Source of the DNA: CAKQOE01 sp051892195
GTDB lineage: Bacteria > Bacillota > Clostridia > Peptostreptococcales > Anaerovoracaceae
Direction of reading: 5' to 3'
NCBI GenBank assembly: GCA_051892195.1
Contig: JBJFFZ010000096.1
Location: 1 to 11,553, forward strand
DNA: 11,553 bases
Position numbers and translations under genes: made by a program. Every line of letters starts with the position of its first letter. The first letter of the stretch is position 1. Shown piece by piece: positions 6,082 to 11,553 of this stretch. Under the pieces are notes generated by a model, which searched no databases, was not told the origin of the DNA, and worked only from the letters and a program-made list of their open reading frames with translations.

Positions 6082-7953
6082 ATGGTTCTTGTAAATGCAG
6101 ACAAAATCAGTAAAAGCTATACGGAAAAACCGCTGCTGAAGGAGATCAGCCTCAGCATTCACGAAGGGGAAAAAATCGGTCTCATCGGGGTCAACGGCAC
6201 AGGCAAGTCTACGCTGCTGCGGATCGTGGCCGGCCTGGAGTACCCGGACAGCGGCCGTGTGACATATACAAACAACGTGCGGGCGGCGTTTCTGCCTCAG
6301 CACCCGGATTATGACCCGGATCTGACGGTGGCGGAGCAGGCGGCTTTGTACCTGAAGCTGCTGAAGACGGATACCCCGGAATTTACCTGCCGGTCCATGA
6401 TGACAAAGCTGGGAATCCGGGACTTTGATGCGCCCATGGAGGGTCTCTCCGGCGGCCAGCGGAAGCGGGTTGCCATGGCGGCGGTGCTGTCTGCAGGTGC
6501 GGATCTTCTGATTCTGGACGAGCCTACCAACCACATGGACAACGATGTCATCAACTGGCTGGAGGACTACCTTACGAAGTTCCGCGGAGCCGTGTTTATG
6601 ATCACCCACGACCGGTATTTTCTGGATCGCGTGACCGCAAAGATCTTTGAAATCGACAATGGTTCCCTCTTTGCCTATGAGGGAAATTATGACTACTATC
6701 TGGAGGCGAAAGCTGCCCGGATGGATATGATGCTGGCCACAGAGCGGAAGCGGGCGGCCCTGTACCGCAAGGAGCTGGCGTGGATCCAGCGGGGATGTCA
6801 GGCCCGTTCCACCAAGGCCAAATCCCATATTGAACGGTTCGAGGAACTGAGAGACAGTAAATTGATAATAGACGATTCTTCTCTCAGCATCGGCACTGCC
6901 AGCAGCCGTCTGGGCAAAAAAATCATTGAAATTGAAGGGCTTTCCAAGGCCTACGGCGACAAAAAGCTCATGGAGGACTTTACCTATACCGTGCTGCGCA
7001 ATGACCGCATCGGAATCATCGGCGACAACGGCTGCGGAAAATCCACCCTGCTGAAAATGATTCTGGGGGAAGTGGAGCCGGATGCCGGCACCATCAGCAT
7101 CGGTGATACGGTAAAGATCGGGTACTTCTCGCAGGACACCCAGGTGTGGGATCCGAACCAGCGGATTATCAAATTTGTGGAAGGCATCTCCGACAGCGTC
7201 AAAACAGAGGACGGCTATCTGTCCGCATCCCAGATGCTGGAACGGTTCCTGTTTCCAAGCAGCAAGCATTCCATTCCCATCGGCCGGCTGTCGGGAGGTG
7301 AAAAGCGCCGCCTGTATCTGCTGAGCGTCCTGATGCAGGCTCCAAACGTGCTGATCTTCGACGAGCCCACCAACGATCTGGATATTTCCACCCTGACTAT
7401 TCTGGAGGATTATCTGGACCAGTTCTCCGGGGCCGTGATCATCGTATCCCACGACCGATACTTCCTGGACCGCCTCTGCCTTCGGACCTTCTCCTTTGAA
7501 GGAAACGGCGTGATCCGGCATTATCCGGGCGGTTATACCGACGCCATGAAGGCCCGGGAGCTGGCTGCCCTGACAGAGGAAATGAATGCCGCCGGGTATG
7601 GAGCAAAGTCCGGCTCCGGCCCAAATGCCGGCGGCAGCGGTACGGCCGGTGCCCCGAATACCGGGCAGGGCCGCGGCGGCGCCGGTTCCGACGGCTCCCG
7701 CCGTCCGGAGCACCAGAAGAAGCTGAAGTTCACCTTTAAGGAGCAGAAAGAATTTGAAACCATCGATGACGATATTGCAGCTCTGGAGCAGCAGATTGCC
7801 CATATCGATGAAGAAATGGCAGGCATTACCAACGACTATGTAAAGCTCCAGGAGCTCACAGAAAAACGGCAGACCCTTTCAGAGGAACTGGATTTCAAAA
7901 CAGAGCGCTGGGTCTACCTCAACGATCTGGCAGAACAGATTGCAAATCAGTAG
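6082..7953 (+). CDS. ABC-F family ATPase (Uup-like)
   Basis: This 623-residue cytoplasmic protein has two ABC ATPase domains and no membrane segment. ABC-F proteins bind the ribosomal E site and act in translation, ribosome assembly or antibiotic protection. Domain 1: Walker A GVNGTGKST (36-44), signature LSGGQ (122-126), Walker B ILDEPTN with E147, and H176. A linker helix region covers about 200-265. Domain 2: Walker A GDNGCGKST (314-322), signature LSGGE (403-407), Walker B IFDEPTN with E428, and H457. A Gly/Ser/Asn-rich linker (about 503-546) leads to a C-terminal charged coiled-coil (about 555-620), as in Uup. The frame is open to 6004, but AAGGAG at 6067-6072, nine bases before ATG 6082, fixes the start at MVLVNADK. 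A resistance role is not indicated and a general Uup-like role is more likely. Terminators follow the stop. Confidence 0.94.
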   Translation: MVLVNADKISKSYTEKPLLKEISLSIHEGEKIGLIGVNGTGKSTLLRIVAGLEYPDSGRVTYTNNVRAAFLPQHPDYDPDLTVAEQAALYLKLLKTDTPEFTCRSMMTKLGIRDFDAPMEGLSGGQRKRVAMAAVLSAGADLLILDEPTNHMDNDVINWLEDYLTKFRGAVFMITHDRYFLDRVTAKIFEIDNGSLFAYEGNYDYYLEAKAARMDMMLATERKRAALYRKELAWIQRGCQARSTKAKSHIERFEELRDSKLIIDDSSLSIGTASSRLGKKIIEIEGLSKAYGDKKLMEDFTYTVLRNDRIGIIGDNGCGKSTLLKMILGEVEPDAGTISIGDTVKIGYFSQDTQVWDPNQRIIKFVEGISDSVKTEDGYLSASQMLERFLFPSSKHSIPIGRLSGGEKRRLYLLSVLMQAPNVLIFDEPTNDLDISTLTILEDYLDQFSGAVIIVSHDRYFLDRLCLRTFSFEGNGVIRHYPGGYTDAMKARELAALTEEMNAAGYGAKSGSGPNAGGSGTAGAPNTGQGRGGAGSDGSRRPEHQKKLKFTFKEQKEFETIDDDIAALEQQIAHIDEEMAGITNDYVKLQELTEKRQTLSEELDFKTERWVYLNDLAEQIANQ

Positions 7954-7970
7954 GGCGGGCCCGGCCCGCC
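7954..7970. repeat. 17-nt GC palindrome (copy D)
   Basis: GGCGGGCC-C-GGCCCGCC begins on the base after the ABC-F stop codon. It has 8-bp perfect arms and a one-base centre, and shares GGCCCGGCC with the element at 62-78. No T-run follows, and the true terminator is 30 bases further on. Confidence 0.8.
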
Positions 7971-8001
7971 GGAACCCGCATCTGCTGCAGTCCGTATTCT
8001 C

Positions 8002-8046
8002 CCCCTCCCTTCCGGTATTTTGCCGCAGGGAGGGGTTTTCATTTTT
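8002..8046 (+). terminator. rho-independent terminator of the ABC-F gene
   Basis: CCCCTCCC (8002-8009) pairs perfectly with GGGAGGGG (8028-8035). CGG/CCG can extend the pairing inside the loop. TTTTCATTTTT follows. Confidence 0.88.
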
Positions 8047-8062
8047 CCGGAGGCAGGGCTGC

Positions 8063-8090
8063 ACACCTGCCCGGGCGGAAGCATAGTATA
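8063..8090 (+). promoter_or_regulatory. possible sporulation (sigma-K-like) promoter of the collagen-like gene
   Basis: CATAGTATA (8082-8090) fits the sigma-K -10 pattern CATA-NNN-TA. AC at 8063-8064 lies 17 bases upstream, as expected for the short -35 element. The gene behind it looks like a spore-surface protein, which fits, but the motif is short and could arise by chance. A second CATAC box lies at 8094-8098. Confidence 0.3.
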
Positions 8091-8135
8091 AACCATACAC
8101 GATGCCGCAGGTTCTGTCATAAGGAGAAGAACACT

Positions 8136-8681
8136 ATGTGCAGAAATTCAAACAGACAGCGCCGCGGCTGCAGGAGCCGCCAGTGCCAGGTTATTCGGTT
8201 TGACCCTCCAATCAGTATTCCGGAATGCCGGCCGCATCCTTGTCCGCCTCCACCGTGTCCTCCGCGGCCTTGTCCGCCGCATTGTCCTCCGCATCATCCG
8301 TGGCCGCCGCATCATTCATGCCGGCCGGAGCACCGGCCCTGGCCGTGGCCGTGGATCGAATCCGGGGAATTTGAGGAGGAATACTGGAACTCCTTTCTAG
8401 AGTCAGGAACAGAGGATGAAACCCATGGTCCCTTCAGGTGGCCATATTACTATCCCTACGTGATGCTGATTCCTGGTCCTCCGGGTCCCCGGGGAGGGAT
8501 CGGACCGGAAGAAACCGGGGGCGAAGCCGGACCGGCCGGACCTCCGGGGTCTGCAGGAAAACCCGATCCTCCGGGCGAGGCCGAAGTCTCCAGACCTCCG
8601 AAGCCTCCAGGAGAAAGCGGCCCTCCCGGTACCGCCGGAAAGAAAAGACCGAAAAAGCATTCAGAGAAGCCTGAATGCTGA
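8136..8681 (+). CDS. Cys/Pro-rich collagen-like protein, possible spore-surface protein
   Basis: The 181-residue protein is built from low-complexity parts. Residues 1-30 are basic. Residues 31-62 carry CPP-type repeats (CPPPPCPPRPCPPHCPPHH) with six of the ten cysteines, followed by WPWPW. Residues 75-110 are acidic, then aromatic. From residue 114 a collagen-type G-X-Y register runs to the end in 23 steps, 14 of which start with Gly. The first block is GPPGPRGGIGPE. Similar collagen-like proteins in Firmicutes sit on the spore exosporium or coat. No signal peptide is seen, which suits assembly from the mother cell. AAGGAG is nine bases before the ATG. No C-terminal globular domain (as in BclA) follows, so the protein may be short or eroded. 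The reading frame is open again past the stop to 8912. The function is inferred from composition only. Confidence 0.75.
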   Translation: MCRNSNRQRRGCRSRQCQVIRFDPPISIPECRPHPCPPPPCPPRPCPPHCPPHHPWPPHHSCRPEHRPWPWPWIESGEFEEEYWNSFLESGTEDETHGPFRWPYYYPYVMLIPGPPGPRGGIGPEETGGEAGPAGPPGSAGKPDPPGEAEVSRPPKPPGESGPPGTAGKKRPKKHSEKPEC

Positions 8682-8827
8682 GTCCCGCTTCCGCCGGAAC
8701 CCGGACGCCGGATGAACATTACAATTTCCGTAATCCTGAACGGTTCCACCGCTGCAAGTACCACAACACATTCACCATCAGATAACGATCAAGAACACGG
8801 ACAGAGCCTCCATCGTGTATCAATGCA

Positions 8828-8855
8828 AGCCCTCGCACCGTCTCGCGGGGGCTTT
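8828..8855 (+). terminator. hairpin behind the collagen-like gene, weak terminator
   Basis: AGCCCTCGC (8828-8836) pairs with GCGGGGGCT (8845-8853) through one T-G pair around an 8-base loop. Only a short TTT follows, so termination here would be partial. Confidence 0.5.
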
Positions 8856-8867
8856 CTGCTGCCGTCA

Positions 8868-8896
8868 CAACCATCGGTTGAACTGGTTGTTTTTTT
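8868..8896 (+). terminator. rho-independent terminator behind the collagen-like gene
   Basis: CAACCA (8868-8873) pairs with TGGTTG (8884-8889) and is followed directly by seven T's (8890-8896). An alternative stem, CAACC with GGTTG at 8876-8880, is also possible. Confidence 0.7.
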
Positions 8897-8910
8897 CGCT
8901 AAAGCTGCAT

Positions 8911-8940
8911 AAAAACAGGCGATGCAGCCTTTGCATCGCC
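8911..8940 (-). terminator. rho-independent terminator of hslO
   Basis: Read on the minus strand, GGCGATGCA (8940-8932), loop AAGGC and TGCATCGCC (8926-8918) make a perfect 9-bp stem followed by TGTTTTT. It lies about 150 bases past the hslO stop and faces the plus-strand terminator at 8868-8896. Confidence 0.8.
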
Positions 8941-8959
8941 TATCGTCAATTTACTTTAT
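8933..8959. repeat. dispersed repeat, copy 2 (GCATCGCCTATC type)
   Basis: The stretch begins GCATCGCCTATC and matches 3895-3921 at 21 of 27 positions. Its first eight bases are part of the hslO terminator stem. Confidence 0.5.
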
Positions 8960-9031
8960 CGCTTCAGCCCTGCTTTATCCTTTCCCTAATCCTTCCCTTT
9001 TTCCAGATGGTTTCAGGTTTACGTTTCTTTT

Positions 9032-9047
9032 CGCCGGCGGGCCGGCG
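9032..9047. repeat. 16-nt GC palindrome behind hslO
   Basis: CGCCGGC-GG-GCCGGCG is a perfect inverted repeat with 7-bp arms. It starts 41 bases past the hslO stop and has no T-run in the gene's direction. It resembles the 17-nt palindromes elsewhere in the window, but its centre is two bases and its core differs. Confidence 0.6.
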
Positions 9048-9088
9048 CTCTGGTATGGGGCAGCGCATTTCTTCGTCGGCAGTTCGGA

Positions 9089-10036
9089 TTATCGCTGCTG
9101 AATGAACCGCTCGTGCAGGCATTCCAGCTTCAGCCGCTGCAGATGGTCCGCATCAAAGTGGTACGTTTTTCCGCAGAACTGGCATGTGATGTCCGCCTGG
9201 CCTTCTTCCTCGATAATATCGCCGATTTCCTGTGCGCCCAGGCTTTTTACAACCTGCTCCAGCCGTTCCTCTGAACAGTCGCACTTCCAGCCGATGTCCA
9301 GAGAATCCATCGGCATGATGGCAAACTCGTCCGGCATCCCCAGAAAGGCTGTCCGAAGGAACTCTTCCATAATGCTCTCAACCCGGCGGCCTGCTGCATC
9401 GGCGCTCACCTGATCTGCGAGCTCCGAGATCTTCGGCATTTCCGGCAGCCACTTTTCCAGGGCCTGAATGCACGCCTCGGAAGCATCCGGCAGCATCTGG
9501 ATGATCATTCCGCCTGCGGCCTTTACGCTGCCGTCCACGTCCAGCTTTACGCCCAGGGAAACGGAGGTCTGCTGCTGTTCGGAAATCCAGAAATACGCCG
9601 TCAGGTCATCCGCAATCTCTCCGGTCACAAAATCGATTTTTCCCACATAAGGTTCCTTTACGCCTGCATCACGAATACAGGTCAGAACTCCGATGCCGAG
9701 GGCTCCGCCCACATCCGGGGAGCCGTCCTCTCTTACCGGCAGATCCACCAGCGGATTTACAATGTACCCCTTGACTGCCCCTGCGGAATCCGCTGTGCAC
9801 AGAACCTGCTGTGCCGGGCCGTCTCCCTTGAACTGGAGGGTGATCTTAAAGCCCGGTTCCCGCAGCATCAGCCCCATGATCCCGGTGCCCGTCAGGGCTC
9901 TGCCCAGAAGATGGGTCGCCAGAGGCGACGTACCGTGGAGCTCATGGGCTTCCTGCACCATTTCTGTTGTGATTGCCATATAGACACGGAAGGACCCGCT
10001 TTTGTCCATTCCTGTGATTGCCTTGTTGAATTTCAT
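9089..10036 (-). CDS. hslO: redox-regulated molecular chaperone Hsp33 (HslO)
   Basis: The 315-residue Hsp33 is a cytoplasmic holdase that protects unfolding proteins under oxidative stress. In the reduced state four cysteines hold zinc. Oxidation forms disulfides and activates the chaperone. The four cysteines are C252 and C254 (KCDCSEERLE) and C285 and C288 (TCQFCGKTYHF), the expected CxC and CxxC pair. The N-terminal domain shows HGTSPLATHLLGRAL (34-48) and a GGALGIGVLT block (110-119). The length is slightly above the common 290-300. AAAGGTG lies about 11 bases before the ATG. The gene is divergent from nnrD, and a perfect TATAAT on the minus strand lies 123 bases upstream of the start. 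Confidence 0.96.
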   Translation of the reverse strand: MKFNKAITGMDKSGSFRVYMAITTEMVQEAHELHGTSPLATHLLGRALTGTGIMGLMLREPGFKITLQFKGDGPAQQVLCTADSAGAVKGYIVNPLVDLPVREDGSPDVGGALGIGVLTCIRDAGVKEPYVGKIDFVTGEIADDLTAYFWISEQQQTSVSLGVKLDVDGSVKAAGGMIIQMLPDASEACIQALEKWLPEMPKISELADQVSADAAGRRVESIMEEFLRTAFLGMPDEFAIMPMDSLDIGWKCDCSEERLEQVVKSLGAQEIGDIIEEEGQADITCQFCGKTYHFDADHLQRLKLECLHERFIQQR

Positions 10037-10122
10037 AATCTATTTCACACCTTTCGCTGTTTTTCTGTTTGCCCGGGCAATGTCTCCGGAACCTCTCCGG
10101 CCCCGCTGCTGCCGGGACGGAT

Positions 10123-10140
10123 GCTCTGCAGGCTCTGCAG
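10123..10140. repeat. perfect tandem 9-bp repeat in the hslO leader
   Basis: GCTCTGCAG occurs twice with no gap (10123-10131 and 10132-10140). It lies about 20 bases downstream of the hslO -10 box, so it falls just inside the transcribed region, where a repressor could bind. Further down the leader are CCGGA/TCCGG pairing and the palindrome TGCCCGGGCA (10070-10079). Confidence 0.5.
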
Positions 10141-10158
10141 CAGAACGACCTCCGTCTC

Positions 10159-10164
10159 ATTATA
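10159..10164 (-). promoter_or_regulatory. -10 box of the hslO promoter
   Basis: The minus strand reads GGGTATAATGAG, a perfect TATAAT. The -35 region at the right distance (GGTGGA) is poor, so the promoter may need an activator. The local context GGTATAATGA is shared with the SGNH promoter at 5992-5999. Confidence 0.5.
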
Positions 10165-10240
10165 CCCTACAAAGCCTGTTTTCCACCATATATTTTCAAT
10201 TTCTGCAGTCTTTTCCCCCGTTTTCCCGGACCCTGACCTG

Positions 10241-10249
10241 TGATAAAAT
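10241..10249 (+). promoter_or_regulatory. extended -10 promoter of nnrD
   Basis: TGATAAAAT fits the extended -10 form TG-N-TAWAAT, 38 bases before the nnrD start codon. No convincing -35 box is present, which extended -10 promoters can tolerate. Confidence 0.4.
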
Positions 10250-10287
10250 AGGGGCAGAAAATTTTTTACCGGCGGGAGGTGCGGACC

Positions 10288-11553
10288 ATGGCACAGCAGG
10301 GCAGACTGAAAGTTACAGATATCACGGAAAATATGATATGGGAACGGATTCCCCGGCGTCGGCAGGACAGCCACAAGGGAACCTTCGGAAAGGTGCTCTG
10401 CGTGGCAGGAAGCTCCCGCTTCCGGGGCGCGGCGGCCCTCTGCACGGAGGGTGCTTTGCGAAGCGGCTGCGGAATCGTGACCCTGGCCACCGTAGAATCT
10501 GTTTTTGCGTCTGTTCAGGCCCGTATGCCTGAAGCCATCCTCATGTCCTGCCTGCAGTCAGACGACGGCTCTGCCGACCAGTGGTACGGAGGGATCCACC
10601 GCAGCGAGGCGGACCGGCTGCGGGCGGAGCTGGACCGGGATTACGCTGCGCTGGTCATAGGCCCCGGCATGGGAAACACAGATGACACTGCTGCCCTTGT
10701 CCGCAGGCTGGTGACCGGTTCCACTGCCACGGCAGTGCTGGATGCCGACGCTCTCAATGCCCTGACCCGCAGGGAGTCCCGTCCGGAGCGGACACAGGAT
10801 CGCAGAAATGCCGCGGATCATCGCCCTTACGACCGGGCCGCCGGTGCGGGCCTGCTGCAGGACCGCCGGAACCCGAACCGTCCGCCGGATGCAGGCCGGC
10901 TGCGGGACCGTTCCTCCGGTGAATCATGCAGAAACGACGAGATCCGCTGGGACCGGATTATGACCATACTGCCGGATGGCCGGATGGAGCTGGACGAGTC
11001 GTACCGTGATCCGGGATGCGGTGCGGTTTCCGGTTCTGGTGCAGGTCCCGGTTCAGGTTTCCCGGGCGGTTCCCATAGGCGGTCCGACTGCGCTGTCGGT
11101 TCACGGGACAGGCTCACAGCCCTTCCGATTCCTGCGGGAAACCGTCCGGTGATCATTACGCCCCATCCCGGAGAAATGGCCCGGCTCTGCAACTGTACAA
11201 TCGCAGATATTAAATCTGCCCGGGAAGAGATCGCTGCGGTTTATGCAGTGACCAACAACTGTGTGGTGGTGCTGAAAGAGCACCGGACCCTTATCGCAAC
11301 GCCGGATGGCCGCCTGTACCGCAACACTACAGGAAACTCCGGTCTTGCCCGTGGCGGCAGCGGCGATATTCTGGCAGGCATGATCGGCTCCCTGGCGGCC
11401 CAGGGTCTGAGCCCGGAAGACGCCGCCATCTGCGGTGTCTGGCTTCACGGCCGCGCCGCCGAGCTCTGCTCCCTGCAGAAAAGCCAGACCGTCATGCTGC
11501 CCCACGACATCTTCGACGCCCTCGGGCAGCTCATGCTGGAACAGGGCCGCTGA
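10288..11553 (+). CDS. nnrD: ADP/ATP-dependent NAD(P)HX dehydratase (NnrD) with large internal insertion
   Basis: This 421-residue enzyme dehydrates damaged hydrated NADH and NADPH back to the active cofactors. It is a ribokinase-like fold. Blocks seen: KGTFGKVLCVAGS (30-42), GAAALCTEGALRSGCG (47-62), VIGPGMG (123-129), VLDADALNAL (150-159), TPHPGEMARL (291-300), and TGNSGLARGGSGDILAGMIG (348-367) with the likely catalytic D360. The usual length is about 280. The excess is an insert at about 159-285 between DADALNAL and the TPHPGE block, where the family normally has some 15-25 residues. The insert is rich in Arg, Asp, Gly, Pro and Ser and looks disordered. The N-terminal epimerase domain often fused to this enzyme is absent. 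GGGAGG (10274-10279) lies eight bases before ATG 10288. A GTG at 10279 is in frame but overlaps that site and is rejected. All core motifs are intact, so activity is likely. Confidence 0.9.
   Translation: MAQQGRLKVTDITENMIWERIPRRRQDSHKGTFGKVLCVAGSSRFRGAAALCTEGALRSGCGIVTLATVESVFASVQARMPEAILMSCLQSDDGSADQWYGGIHRSEADRLRAELDRDYAALVIGPGMGNTDDTAALVRRLVTGSTATAVLDADALNALTRRESRPERTQDRRNAADHRPYDRAAGAGLLQDRRNPNRPPDAGRLRDRSSGESCRNDEIRWDRIMTILPDGRMELDESYRDPGCGAVSGSGAGPGSGFPGGSHRRSDCAVGSRDRLTALPIPAGNRPVIITPHPGEMARLCNCTIADIKSAREEIAAVYAVTNNCVVVLKEHRTLIATPDGRLYRNTTGNSGLARGGSGDILAGMIGSLAAQGLSPEDAAICGVWLHGRAAELCSLQKSQTVMLPHDIFDALGQLMLEQGR

Larger units (their letters stand above)
8682..9088. other. 407-base gene-free stretch between convergent genes
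   Basis: The stretch holds the 3' regions of the collagen-like gene and hslO: two hairpin terminators for the plus strand, one for the minus strand, a dispersed 27-base repeat and a 16-base GC palindrome. The frame of the collagen-like gene stays open after its stop up to 8912 and includes an ATG at 8712, but no ribosome binding site precedes it and terminator stems lie inside it. I therefore do not call a gene here. Confidence 0.6.

Noticed and set aside
5878..7803. A 641-codon open frame on the minus strand across the ABC-F gene
   Set aside because: It is antisense to a gene with full ABC-F motifs, its translation shows no family features, and it has no suitable ribosome binding site. Long antisense frames are expected opposite GC-rich coding sequence.
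8226..8345. CPP-coding repeats read as a CRISPR-like or satellite array
   Set aside because: The units are short, irregular and in frame with a coding sequence. They are protein-level repeats without spacers.
151..11553. One integrated cofactor-repair or NAD-defence system made of RibU, sirtuin, SurE, Hsp33 and NnrD
   Set aside because: The genes are in separate transcription units on both strands, each is a common housekeeping gene, and no shared regulatory site links them. The sirtuin is the small deacetylase type and has no fused or neighbouring defence partner.

Overview
The window looks like an ordinary chromosomal stretch of a moderately GC-rich, low-salt-type Gram-positive anaerobe. 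I place it in the Clostridia, probably Lachnospiraceae. The basis is strong AAGGAG-type ribosome binding sites, a RibU-type ECF riboflavin transporter, a Firmicute-type sirtuin, a standalone NAD(P)HX dehydratase, and a collagen-like protein of the sort found on spore surfaces. The species cannot be named from the sequence alone. No phage, plasmid, CRISPR or insertion-sequence module is visible. A lone tyrosine recombinase is the only mobile-type gene.

Layout. Positions 1-150 are the leader of ribU, possibly with the last bases of an FMN riboswitch, then two GC-rich hairpins. ribU (+, 151-759) converges on a Xer-like tyrosine recombinase (-, 787-1770). Upstream of that, on the minus strand, lie a DUF2156/MprF-C-like protein and surE, which overlap (1984-3746). 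A sirtuin (3950-4741) and an SGNH/GDSL hydrolase with a long charged helical N-terminus (4899-5861) follow, also on the minus strand. The SGNH gene is divergent from an ABC-F ATPase (+, 6082-7953). Next come a Cys/Pro-rich collagen-like protein (+, 8136-8681), a 407-base gene-free stretch holding convergent terminators, hslO/Hsp33 (-, 9089-10036), and a divergent nnrD (+, 10288-11553) with a large low-complexity insertion. The last gene ends on the last base of the window.

Functional links are loose. Several products touch redox or nucleotide cofactors: flavin uptake (RibU), NAD+ consumption (sirtuin), repair of hydrated NAD(P)H (NnrD), nucleotide dephosphorylation (SurE) and oxidative-stress chaperoning (Hsp33). 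Only surE and the DUF2156 gene look truly co-transcribed and translationally coupled. I do not claim a single new system.

The best second-look items are: (i) a set of four 17-nt GC palindromes (8-bp arms, one-base centre, shared GCC-S-GGC core), three of them right behind genes; (ii) the collagen-like gene, where every broken Gly codon of the G-X-Y register differs from GGN only by G-to-A changes; (iii) about 100 extra disordered residues inside NnrD, with a similar Gly/Ser-rich linker in the ABC-F protein; (iv) a structured leader in front of the SGNH gene and a tandem 9-bp repeat just downstream of the hslO promoter.
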